Shown: piece by piece, positions 12,356 to 21,739 of the stretch
Layout: every line of letters starts with the position of its first letter
How positions within the stretch are numbered: position 1 is the stretch's first letter
Source of the DNA: Chaenocephalus aceratus
Taxonomy: Eukaryota; Chordata; Actinopteri; Perciformes; Channichthyidae
Length of the DNA stretch: 64,000 bases
Reading direction: 5' to 3'
Assembly (NCBI GenBank): GCA_023974075.1
Contig: JAMFTG010000042.1
Span: 242,501 to 306,500 of the forward strand
Translations under genes and position numbers: made by a program
Notes under the pieces: generated by a model
Told to the model about the DNA's origin: nothing
Databases searched by the model: none
What the model saw: only the letters and a program-made list of their open reading frames with translations

Positions 12356-12405
<50 letters not shown>
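12356..12405 (+). repeat. (TG)n microsatellite
   Basis: About 50 bp of pure TG immediately right of the GGGGAC repeat. Confidence 0.97.
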
Positions 12406-12406
<1 letters not shown>

Positions 12407-12599
12407 GGACGAGTGAGGATGATAAAACAGCACAGCAAGGGAAAAAACTGTTGATAATACATAAGCTTGTGTGTGAATGCTTTGTTCTTTGTCAAATACC
12501 ATGACATTTGAAATACTCCACCACCTATATGTTCTGTACTGTGACATAACACACATAAGAACACATAGTGTATGAACAGAGTTTAGTTTGAAGAGTGCT

Positions 12600-13715
12600 T
12601 CCTAAGTGAGATCAATTGATGATATTGAGCAGTTTGATGTCGTACATGTCTTGCACATTTGAAGTAGATAGTAGTGGTGGATGATCTTTGAAAGTTGTTT
12701 TGTACAGAGGGTGTAGAAAGTATAAATAGTCTGAGTACAGACCCCTGTGGAGTGCCAGTATTGAGAAAACTGGTGACAAGAACACACTCATCCTGCAGAA
12801 CCCTATGATCTTTTAGTGGATGAATCTCGATGCTCGATGAACACATGGTTTGTACTTCAGTTGAACATGGCTTATCTGAGATGGAGACAGAAAGGAACAG
12901 GAAGTAGATGGTAGGGTTGGATGAACGTTGACAGTTGTTTGCTCAGATGGTGTGGAGATGAAGACAGAGTACGCACCCCTGTGGAGCGCCCGCATTGTGA
13001 AAATTGCTGGGAAAAAACATCCTGCAGAACACTGTGATCTTTCATGGGATAAAGCTTGATGCTTTCCAGCGAGCTATATGCCAGACTACACTAAATCATA
13101 GGCATCAAATGATCATCTTTTGCACTTGAATTGATCATAGCGTTCCTCAAATGGAGAAAGAAAGGACCATGAAGTTATTGTTGGATGAACTTTGACAGTT
13201 GTTTGTGCAAAGAATGAAGAAAAATGGTCTTAGTACGCACCCCTGTGGAGCGCCCGTATTGAGAATAGTAGGAAAACACTATTTCTGCAGAAGTCTGTGA
13301 TCTTATGGAGACTCAAATGCTTACCATTGCTAAATCTTTGTGAAACTATATGCCAAACTAAACTACAATCATAGGCATCAAATGATCAGAATTTGCACTT
13401 GACTTGATAATGGCATCTCTCAAATGGATAAAGAAAGGAATAGGAAGTGGATGTTATTGTTGGATGAACTTTGACAGTTGTTTGTGCAAAGAATGAAGAA
13501 AAATGGTACATAGTACGCATCCCTGTGGAGCGCCGGTATAATTGGTGGAAAAACATTCTTTCTGCAGTACCCTGTGATCTTAAGGAGATGAAGCTTGATG
13601 CCTACTAGTGCTGAATCTTTTTGAAACTATATGCCACACTACACACGATCATAGGCATCAAAGGAACAGAATTTGCACGTGACTTGATCATGGCATCTCT
13701 TGAATAGAGACGGAA
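12600..13715 (-). repeat. Four-copy tandem array carrying a reverse-transcriptase motif
   Basis: The marker ACCCCTGTGGAGYGCC (minus strand: GGCGCTCCACAGGGGT) occurs at 12,741, 12,975, 13,239 and 13,519, so the period grows from 234 to 264 to 280 bp. On the minus strand each copy encodes the RT palm motif: NTGTPQGSVL, NAGAPQGCV, NTGAPQGCVL and TNYTGAPQGCVL. The third copy continues as RPFFFILCTNNCQSSS, resembling LINE proteins that read GAPQGCVLSP followed by LYSLFTHDC. The YxDD motif expected downstream is absent. The rest of each unit (for example CTATATGCCA and ATAGGCATCAAA segments) is also repeated. Frameshifts and stops show it is not functional. The LINE clade is uncertain. Confidence 0.75.
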
Positions 13716-13729
13716 AGAAACTGCAGTGA

Positions 13730-14309
13730 CGGTACGTCCACACAGCAGCTTTTCAAAAATCTTGAAAAGGTTGGAGCTGGGCGTGCCTGACAACTTGGGG
13801 ATTTTTTGCGAGCAACGCGACCAACAACCAATCACATGAATGTCCCGCCCCCGACATACAAAGCAAAAAACCCCGAGGATTTTATGCGAGCAATATATAT
13901 ATATATAAACTCCCCAAACAGGCGAAACCCTACCAGTTTCCCCCTCTGTCTCTGCCACCTCCCTCCATGCCTGCTTCCTCCGGTTTGTATCCCGGTAATA
14001 GTTCTGGTCGGAAAGAACCGGGTGATTTGCTACCGTAATTTCTCGTTTGGAATATGAGGAAATTAACTGCGGTCTGGCTCTCCCAGCATACACGTGGTTT
14101 GATTGGCTGGCGCTTCCAGCTCAGCTTCAAAAGTTGAACATTGCTCAACTTTTGAATCCTGGAAATCCTGGAAATCTTCGCTTCGCTCCCCCACAATGCA
14201 GTTCGGCGAAAAGCGAGGCAAAGTGACGTCATCCCCATTCAAAGTCAACGGGCAGAGAAGCGTTGGAAGCGGTGGAAGATTCGTCTAAAGCTGCTGTGTG
14301 GACGTACCG
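13730..14309 (-). mobile_element. PIF/Harbinger-like MITE with MADF-like exon remnant, copy 1
   Basis: The terminal inverted repeats are near-perfect: left CGGTACGTCCACACAGCAG, right CTGCTGTGTGGACGTACCG. They are flanked by TGA on both sides (13,727-13,729 and 14,310-14,312). A 3-bp T-N-A duplication is typical of PIF/Harbinger. On the minus strand the centre encodes RDTNRRKQAWREVAETEG, which looks like the middle of a MADF (Myb/SANT-like) DNA-binding domain, followed by a CTG/GTAGG-type donor-like site. Three other copies are at 35,255, 42,068 and 63,408. The superfamily is inferred from TSD and MADF fragment. Confidence 0.8.
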
Positions 14310-14312
14310 TGA

Positions 14313-15110
14313 GCTATAAACTGTCCCAAAATCAAAACACCCTCAGCAGCCACTCACAGGATCCCATTTAGTTTGAAATGCCTCTAAATACCCTTCAGAC
14401 AGCCATCCTTTTCAATCTGCTGCCATAATCCATCATTATGAATGCAGAGTGGGAGGCTTTGGTTCAAGGGGAAAAGCGCCTTTTGTGTCCTGATGAAAAA
14501 TAACTCGATGGCTGTGACTTTCCCACAGTACATGAGTGATGGATTGAGGCGAGAACAAAGCGACAGGAAAGGTATTACTCATATTACAACTTGAGACTTT
14601 CAAAAAATACTGCAAAGCCTGCTGGGAGATCGGCCTCCTCACTTCTCCGTGGGTTCATGTTTTACAGGTTTAGATGGTGCGCCTGCGGGAAACATCTCTT
14701 TCTAACACGTTTGACTTTTTAATGCAGCAGACCCCATCTATTCCCAGCCCTGCTGAGCTTAGTGTGTTTTAACACAGAGGACTTTAACATTAATATTTTA
14801 AGTATTTATATATTTTAACAGTATTTCTCGCAGCTACAGAGCGAGAGAGAGAGATAGTTGTACAGTGTTATACACAAGGTAGAACATAAAATGCACATGG
14901 TGTAAAACACACTCCCTCAGGGTGCAATCTTTTAAATTAAAAAGTGTCCATGTACAGATGGGCTTTTGCTTGTTGTCTGAGTATTTAATGTTTTACTCAT
15001 TATTAATTACTGAATGCTTGATAACACTTAAGGCGAATAGCATATTCCCTACAACAGCTGAATACATTTTATTCTCTACTTAGTTAAACTAACCCAATCA
15101 TTCACCTTAC
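14313..15110. other. Unannotated stretch
   Basis: No recurrent repeat, RNA gene or convincing exon seen. Confidence 0.45.
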
Positions 15111-15111
15111 A

Positions 15112-15340
15112 GTATATTCGACTTCACCTCGAGCGATAGAATTGCTAACTAAGCACTTATATACTAACAAAGGACTGGCTCCTCTAAAGCCAGTTGAGTA
15201 GCACTTGAAATGCTTGGCTCTATGAAACCTGATGTACTTTATGATTCTGTTTTCTTCAAGGTTGTATCTTCCTGGTCGAATGTACTTATTGTAAGTCGCT
15301 TTGGATAAAAGCGTCAGCTAAATGTAATGTAATGTATTTC
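15112..15340 (+). mobile_element. CR1/L2-like LINE 3' end (5'-truncated)
   Basis: The sequence matches in order the copies at 59,781-60,030 and 54,745-54,960 (those in reverse): TCGAGCGATAGAA, ACTTATATACTAACAAAGG, CTTGAAATGCTTGGCTC, then GTAAGTCGCTTTGGATAAAA, and ends in short (TAATG)n. It is the 3' untranslated part only. The coding end of the family is preserved in the 54.9-55.3 kb copy. Confidence 0.8.
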
Positions 15341-17430
15341 TGAAATGTTTCATATTGAGTATGAAAAGGAAGTATGAATTTAAAAATAAGGGAATCAGAG
15401 CTAAAGTTAGCAGAGCATTCAATTACTTAATTTTCCCAGCTCAACATATTTAAATGGGTTGAGGGGAAGCAATTTGAAAAGATAATATAATTAAGTGGAA
15501 GTGATTCTTTAATAAAATATATAATTGTTGATACAAGTCTGATATTTCAGACAGCACAATTAGAGACAGCGTTGGAAAGTTACACCTTGTTATCTCATTT
15601 TGTTTCTGTAATGTTTGTGTTGGTTTAGTTTAGGAAAAGGCGCGCTGCGAAGTGCACTGGCTCTCGGGATAAAGGAATGTTAAAAACGTTCTAAAGAACT
15701 CAAAATAAATTAATAAAATGTATTTATAAAGCCTTATTAAAATATATAAAAAAAAACTAAAATACAAACTAAACTAAAAAAATAAAATCCAGATTAAAAC
15801 CTAAATTAAAAACGAAGTTAAAACACAAGTTAAAAGCCAATTCACTATTTAGGGGTATGATTAACTATCATTCTAATGAATGGACTTTGAGAGAAACATT
15901 CTCACACTTTTCCATTGTTTCACCTTTTATTTGTTGTCCTATTGGTACAAATACTTTTATTTTAAAACAAACTTGTTTCCCCCTGAAAAGAAGTCTAATC
16001 AGCCAAGGTTATGAGAAACATGCGTTGGTGTCAAAGGACTTTACATTCATCGGAAATGATGTGTGAATATGTATTCCTATTGAAGTCATAACTTAACTGT
16101 CTTGAATCACAGCTGCTAGTATGTGTGTAAGGTAAAGGACTGCAAACCAGTGGCGAACCGTGGCTATCACAACTGGACCTTCTGTAGACACACCCCCCCC
16201 ACCCACCCCCCCCTCCGCGGCATTATAACGTCCGTCTTTTCACTGAATTGTCGTCTTAAAGGGTACTCACAACAATTCCGCAACGACTTCATCTCCACCT
16301 GTTGCACTTTTCATTTCAACGTTAAAAACAATAAAACAGCTTGAATTGCTTCGTCGCATTCATCTCCTCTGTCTCGAGCCAGTTAACTAGCGGGCCTTCT
16401 AGAGCACCTGGAACCGAGGGGAACTCTGAAAGAACACGCCCATTGGCTACAGATCAATATCTGATTGGTTAATCAAACTGTCAGTCCAAACTTACGCTCT
16501 CATTCAGTGCAACGGCCAGGGCGTTCGATCAAGGATGTGGAATACCTTGTTGAAGGATGTTCTACCCAGAGACCCAGAACAAGATCTGATTGGTTGCTTT
16601 CTTTTCTAACACAAAACCACTGAAATGCGAAGTGCATGGTCCGAGAAGGACAAACACATCAACGTAACACTGTGATATTACAGATCAACAACACAGATAC
16701 CATTCTCATTTATTCATTTTATTACATTTTATTACATTTTATTTATATAATTAAATCGAATTGTTGTTTGTTTTATCTGAGTGTTCCAGGGTATTCTCTG
16801 AACACCTCGAAGGCCCTGACGGTTCACCACCGCTGCAAACACAGGAAAAGAAACCGATTATCTGTTCAAAAGATTAACACTTGAAGGAAAAGTCAAGAGC
16901 GAACACCGACACATTATTTCTCTTTCAACCTTGAACAACTTCTCTTTCATTAAGAGGAAGTCAACGCCAACACGTATTCAAGTCAAAGACCATTCAAACT
17001 GAAAGTAAGTACAGATACGCAGAAAAGTCACCCGTTTGTATATTTAGTCAATTCAACCACTTGACATTCTACACCAGTTTCATAAAAGGGATTAAGGACA
17101 TGTCTTTACAAAGGCCCTCAGAGTAGGCATGTTCCTGCTGAAAGCCATAGAGTAGCTTCAGGGAAGAAGGAAGAACAAAGACACTTCTGCTGGGACACAC
17201 ACACAGCTAAAAACCTTCAAGCAGTAGAGAAGCAAGTTCACTTTCCAAGCAGTGAAAGCATCCTTATTCAACGTAGTTCTAGGCCACTAAAGTAATGTGT
17301 AAGGATGGATATGTTTAAGGGATTACGTTTTACTTTCCTGCAAACAAGTGATACACTTTAAAAAGGAAATGTGTGGGTGACAGAATGGAAACCAGCACGC
17401 TTGGAAACAACACTTTATCCTGAAGAAATA
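15341..17430. other. Unannotated stretch
   Basis: AT-rich, with A-rich runs at 15,700-15,840 and a C-rich run at 16,190-16,213. No family of this window recurs here. Frames of 69-82 residues show no motif. Confidence 0.45.
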
Positions 17431-17436
17431 AATTGT

Positions 17437-17757
17437 AGACTGGGCGACTGTGGCTGTGAGGGAGTGCGGTCGTCTTTCAACCAGAAGGTTGTGGGTTCGA
17501 TCCCAGCCCGTGCAGCCAACATGTCGATGTATCCTTGAGCGAGATACTTAACCCTGAGTTGCCCCCGATGGCATGGCCAACGGTGTGTGAATGTATGTAT
17601 GTATGTATGTTAATGCATGTCCTAACATACATACAAACTACTACTACTGCTCAGTATGAATGGGTGAACGACATGTAGTATGTAAAGCACTTTGAGGGGT
17701 CTTAAAGACTGGATAAAGCGCTATATAAGTACAGTCCATTTACCATTTAGACAAATG
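17437..17757 (+). mobile_element. tRNA-derived SINE
   Basis: The head contains a B-box-like GGTTGTGGGTTCGATCCC preceded by GTCGTCTTTCAACC. The body contains TGTCGATGTATCCTTGAGC and ACTTAACCCTGAGTTGC. The end is AAGCGCTATATAAGTACAG followed by TCCATTTACC. This order of tRNA head, body and LINE-type tail is characteristic of fish SINEs. An internal (GTAT)n expansion lies at about 17,593-17,612 with a second, inverted TACATA stretch after it. Confidence 0.8.
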
Positions 17758-18733
17758 TACCGAACAAATAAACTAAGAACAGAAGGTTATAAACCAATAG
17801 CACTACAGCAGTCATTCTTTGAGTGTTAATAGATTCTCATGGTGGCATTATATCAGGATTCATAAAACACACACGGTTCTAATTATCCAATCAAGTGTCC
17901 TTTCGTCTGGCTAGCATTCTTAACGAGCTCTCTCTTCTGCTAATTACCACACCATTACAATCAGCACAACTCCCGCTCACTGCAGATGAGACGCTATATT
18001 AGCACGGTAAACAAAGTTCGCCGGATATGAGAGAGGGCAGGAAGAAGTTCAAGGAGGAGCAAGGGGAAGAGGAGGAGGAGGAGGAGGAAACATGGAGAAC
18101 GTTAGCTTTGTGTTTCAAAATGATTGAGACGGATATAGGAGCTGGAGAAAATCTGATCGGGGCAATAAAAGACTCCTAGCACACACTTCCTGGACCCACA
18201 AGCAAACCGGCCCTGCTAGGATTTCATTTCATTTTAGGACATTTATTTTTGACTTTGTCTCATCTCAGTTTCAACACAGCTTGTCTTTTTACAGCAAACA
18301 TTTTGACATGTGGTAGCAGGCAGAGCTGGGTTCCCCTCTATGACAACTGTTACCGGGACAACCTATTATTCATGTTGTTAGTTATACCTGTCTTTTATTT
18401 AATTGCTTACGTACTTTCTAATTAGTTGTTGTGTGTGTGTCGTGTGTAGCACCTTTGATTCACGTGTATTTTTAAATTATATTGAACTACTTTGTGTGCC
18501 CTGCTGCCACGACGCAACTTCAAGTAGAAGCTGCGTCTTTGAGGCGATCGCATCCAGGTGTTTTGATGCATTAGAAATATTATATGACAGATCACATAAA
18601 GGCACATCAATTGAGCAAAAGTCCTTCAGTGCGCCTTGGATTTTCTTTAAAGGAGATGTTTTATGATCACATGTTGTAATATAATGAGCCAAACACAAAA
18701 TGAAAGAAACCTTACCTTGGTTCGGTCAGAATT
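17758..18733. other. Unannotated stretch
   Basis: It holds a short GGA-rich run at 18,050-18,090. Nothing else supported. Confidence 0.45.
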
Positions 18734-18739
18734 GTAATT

Positions 18740-19035
18740 TCGACCCTCCAGAAAAACGCAGGCTAAAATCCTTGATTATGCGATCAAACGTGCGGGTTTA
18801 TGTGGTTTATGTGGTTTATGTGGTGTATGCGGTGAAATTTTCGGGAAGTTGCGAAATATACGGAAAAATAAATATTGGGATATTTATTCTCTCTCACACA
18901 CAACCTGCCACTAACGTAAACCCCTTTACTATTCAATTAAACACATTCAATTTAGGTTATTGTCAAAGCACTTGGGACATTTTCTCTCTCTCCCTCACCT
19001 CTCTCTCTCTCTCTCTCTTCTCTCTCATCTCTCTC

Positions 19036-19132
<97 letters not shown>

Positions 19133-19148
19133 CTCTCTCTCTCCTCTC

Positions 19149-19219
<71 letters not shown>

Positions 19220-19876
19220 TCTCTCTCTCTCTCATCTCACACTACACACTTCTCCGCCTCCTTCTGTTTTCATTTACTCGTCCGTTATCTGACCAGCTTC
19301 AATCGTCGTAGGCTTCTCACCTCGTTCTTGCAGCCTCTAAAGGGTTCTGGAGGTCGATGCCTCGGTGAACGTGAGTTGTTCGGCTTTCTTGTCTGCAGCA
19401 GCAGAAAGCATTTTCGAATGTTTGAATGAATCAAAGTGGGTCGTCACCGTCGATGTTCTCTTATGCTCCAACACAGTTGCACGGGGTGCAGAATAGTTTC
19501 CCCCCACGTTCGTGCGAGACAGCGGGAACTGCTTTGCCCGGTCTTTAGCAGAAATGTTCGTCGGTAAATGAGATGGATTAGATGTTTCATCGTGGCGTTT
19601 CTCTCTCGTGTGAGCTCCACACGTTCACAGTGTTGTTTACCTTCTGTGATGCGCGAGCTGATGACGTCGCGTCATCATCGTCATCATCATCGTCATCGTC
19701 ATCATCACTTCACATCAAGACGAGTTAACTTTTTTTTTCCCCCTCTACTTTGTGTGGAAACATGCGGGGATTGTGCGGCCTTTTGATACATATGCGGCCT
19801 TTTACAAATCTGCGCCATTTTGCTGATTAAGCGGTAAATTCTGCGACCGCAGAATCGCATTTTTCTGGAGGGTCTA
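18740..19876. mobile_element. Terminal-inverted-repeat DNA element with internal CT array
   Basis: Left GACCCTCCAGAAAAACGC (18,742) is inverted at the right end GCATTTTTCTGGAGGGTC (to 19,874). The hexamer GTAATT lies directly outside both ends (18,734-18,739 and 19,877-19,882), a possible target duplication. Subterminal TATGCGATCAAACGTGCG-like sequence is typical of a dispersed fish repeat. It contains a 9-bp GTTTATGTG repeat (18,796-18,825), the CT array and a (CAT/CGT)n run at 19,670-19,708. No transposase frame. Superfamily not determined. Confidence 0.65.
18983..19236 (+). repeat. (CT)n microsatellite
   Basis: About 250 bp of CT with scattered single-base interruptions. The Ser-Leu and Arg-Glu frames on the two strands are artefacts. 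Confidence 0.97.
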
Positions 19877-19882
19877 GTAATT

Positions 19883-20635
19883 AGTGCTGTATATGAAATG
19901 TAGGCAGGTGGTGTGTCCCAGGTCAAGAGCAGCAACGCTGCTGCAGGAGCTCCACGTATTCTCAATGTATTACGGAACAGTGGAAGAGAAGGTACTTGTG
20001 TGTGAAGTTTGAATTATCAATAATGTCTCCTTCTGAAAGTGCTAATTGATGACTAACTGCATCATTTCAAAGCTATATGGTCCAGGTAGTGCTAGGTAGA
20101 ATGAGTATACTCAAGCTTAGGTCTCTCTTAGGTAAAGCACCATATGCTAAGAGCTCATTGGTCGTTTTTGTAGGAGTTGAAAAGTACAGATAGAAGTAGA
20201 GATATAATTGTCAGGAGTGCTAGATACCCTAAAGGTCTTAATCCAAGCTGGTATGTCCGAGGTGAAGAGTAATGCTGCTGCAGGAGCTCCACTTGGTTTT
20301 ATGTTTTAAAGTAAGGTTTTGTTTGCAGCATTGGTCTTCAGAGGAGGAAGAGGAAGGTGGAGTTGGGTACGATTTTGGCCAAAATGTACGCCTGGCTTAG
20401 CAACAATGATGAACAGAAGTTGGTCATTGTTAAGCATTCAAGCTCCGATGTGTATTTGTCTCTATTTTGTGTTAACCATTGATACAGGTTGCATGTCAGG
20501 TGTATACGGTAAACACTTTTAAAATGACGTCACTTTCATTTGGTTTGGGGAAGTTCTTGGTTCCTTCAATCTACATTTTGAGCCTCATGCTTTTGACCCG
20601 TTAGTGGCTATAAATAGAAACACACCATTGTTGTA
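19883..20635. repeat. Diverged direct duplication within otherwise unannotated DNA
   Basis: GTCCCAGGTCAAGAGCAGCA with CTGCTGCAGGAGCTCCAC (about 19,914-19,956) recurs as GTCCGAGGTGAAGAGTAATG with CTGCTGCAGGAGCTCCAC (about 20,256-20,292), a spacing of about 340 bp. Nothing else is recognised in the interval. Confidence 0.5.
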
Positions 20636-20639
20636 GTCA

Positions 20640-21225
20640 AAAGTCAAAGTCAACTTTATTGTCAATCTTTCAATTCGTGTGTGCAGGCAGAGAGATCGAA
20701 ATAACGTTTCCTGCAATCCCTAATACAAAAATACAAATATATATACAAATATGTATATCCTATAAATAAACAATCAACAGACACATTTATACAGATGCAC
20801 ACATTAAAGGTGGGGTAGGTAAGTTTGAGAAACCGGCTCGAGATACACTTTTTATTTTCCATGGAATGCTCTGAACATCCCTGATAGCAATGAATATCTG
20901 AAGTGCTTTGACAACAAATACATAAGAAAATATCATCAGTGGAAGCCGTGGCGCTGTAAAAAAGCACGACCAATCATCTGAGCCGGCTAAAGTAACTGGA
21001 TGCCCTACCTGCCTGTCAGCCTTCCATCGGGGCACACGCTTATCTCGTGCCCTCATTGGTCATGTGCGCGTTCGTGTGTGTTGGGGGAGGGGCTCTGTGA
21101 GGAAGGGGCAGATTTTTTCCGGCTGTGTATTTTCAAATTCTAGCGATCTCAAGCTGGTTTCTCCAAAATTACCTACCCCACCTTTAAGACATATATACAA
21201 GCATAACACACAATATATACAAAGT
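20640..21225 (-). mobile_element. LINE 3'-tail-like sequence interrupted by a TTAA MITE
   Basis: GTCAAAGTCAACTTTATTG followed by GAGATCGAAATAACGTTTCC and an A/T-rich ATATACAAATA stretch resembles a common fish retroposon tail in reverse. The stretch after the MITE (21,188-21,225, ATATATACAAGCATAAC) continues the same composition, as expected if the MITE inserted at a TTAA inside it. Confidence 0.5.
20808..21183. mobile_element. TTAA-flanked MITE (AGGTGGGGTAGGTAA family), copy 1
   Basis: TTAA at 20,804-20,807 and 21,184-21,187 bound inverted ends AGGTGGGGTAGGTAAG and TTACCTACCCCACCT. Subterminal GAGAAACCGGCTCGAG (left) is matched by CAAGCTGGTTTCTCC (right). Length 376 bp, no open frame of its own. 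Other copies: 30,816, 31,197 and 43,954. TTAA suggests piggyBac or Kolobok mobilisation. Confidence 0.85.
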
Positions 21226-21735
21226 ATAACTGGCTGCCCGTTCATTTGAGGATTCATTTTAAAACTCTTTTATTTACTTTTAAAGCCCTGAATGGCCCCG
21301 CCCTACCTCTCTGAGCTGTTACACAGCTACACGCCCACTCGCACTCTCAGGTCAGCTGATCAGTTGCTCCTGAGGGTGCCAAAAACAAAGTCTAAGCGCA
21401 GAGGGGACCGTGCTTTCTCTGCTGCCGCCCCTAAACTGTGGAACGACCTGCCCTCGCTCATCAGACAGGCTCCCACACTGACTGCTTTTAGATCCCGTCT
21501 GAAAACCCACCTCTTCTCCTTGGCATTCAGAAACAAGTAGAGTGTTGCTTTTATTTGCTTTCAGTGGACTATTGTTTTTATTATATGGCTGTTATTTATT
21601 TTTTAATTATTACGTTTATTCTGGTTTGTTTTGTGTTTGTATCTTGTATTTTAAATGTATTTATATTATGTTGTGTACAGCACTTTGGTCTGAAGGTTTT
21701 TTAAGTGCTATATAAATAAAGTTGGATTGGATGGA
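21226..21735 (+). pseudogene. 5'-truncated CR1/L2-like LINE: C-terminal end of ORF2 plus 3' tail
   Basis: The frame starts as WLPVHLRIHFKTLLF, shifts by one base near 21,295, and continues to the stop at 21,538 with YTPTRTLRSADQLLL, GDRAFSAAAPKLWNDLP and FRSRLKTHLFSLAF. This is the conserved end of L2/CR1-type ORF2 proteins, downstream of the RT domain. The 3' tail contains TACAGCACTTTGG and GTGCTATATAAATAAAG and ends in TTGGATTGGATGG. The RT and endonuclease parts are missing. The insertion is dead. Confidence 0.85.
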
Positions 21736-21739
21736 AGTA

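Noticed and set aside
17455..17520. Functional tRNA gene
   Set aside because: B-box-like sequence is present, but the body and LINE-type tail that follow show a SINE; no cloverleaf with acceptor stem was found.
18700..19311. 203-codon Ser-Leu-rich frame and its Arg-Glu antisense
   Set aside because: Translated (CT)n inside a DNA element.
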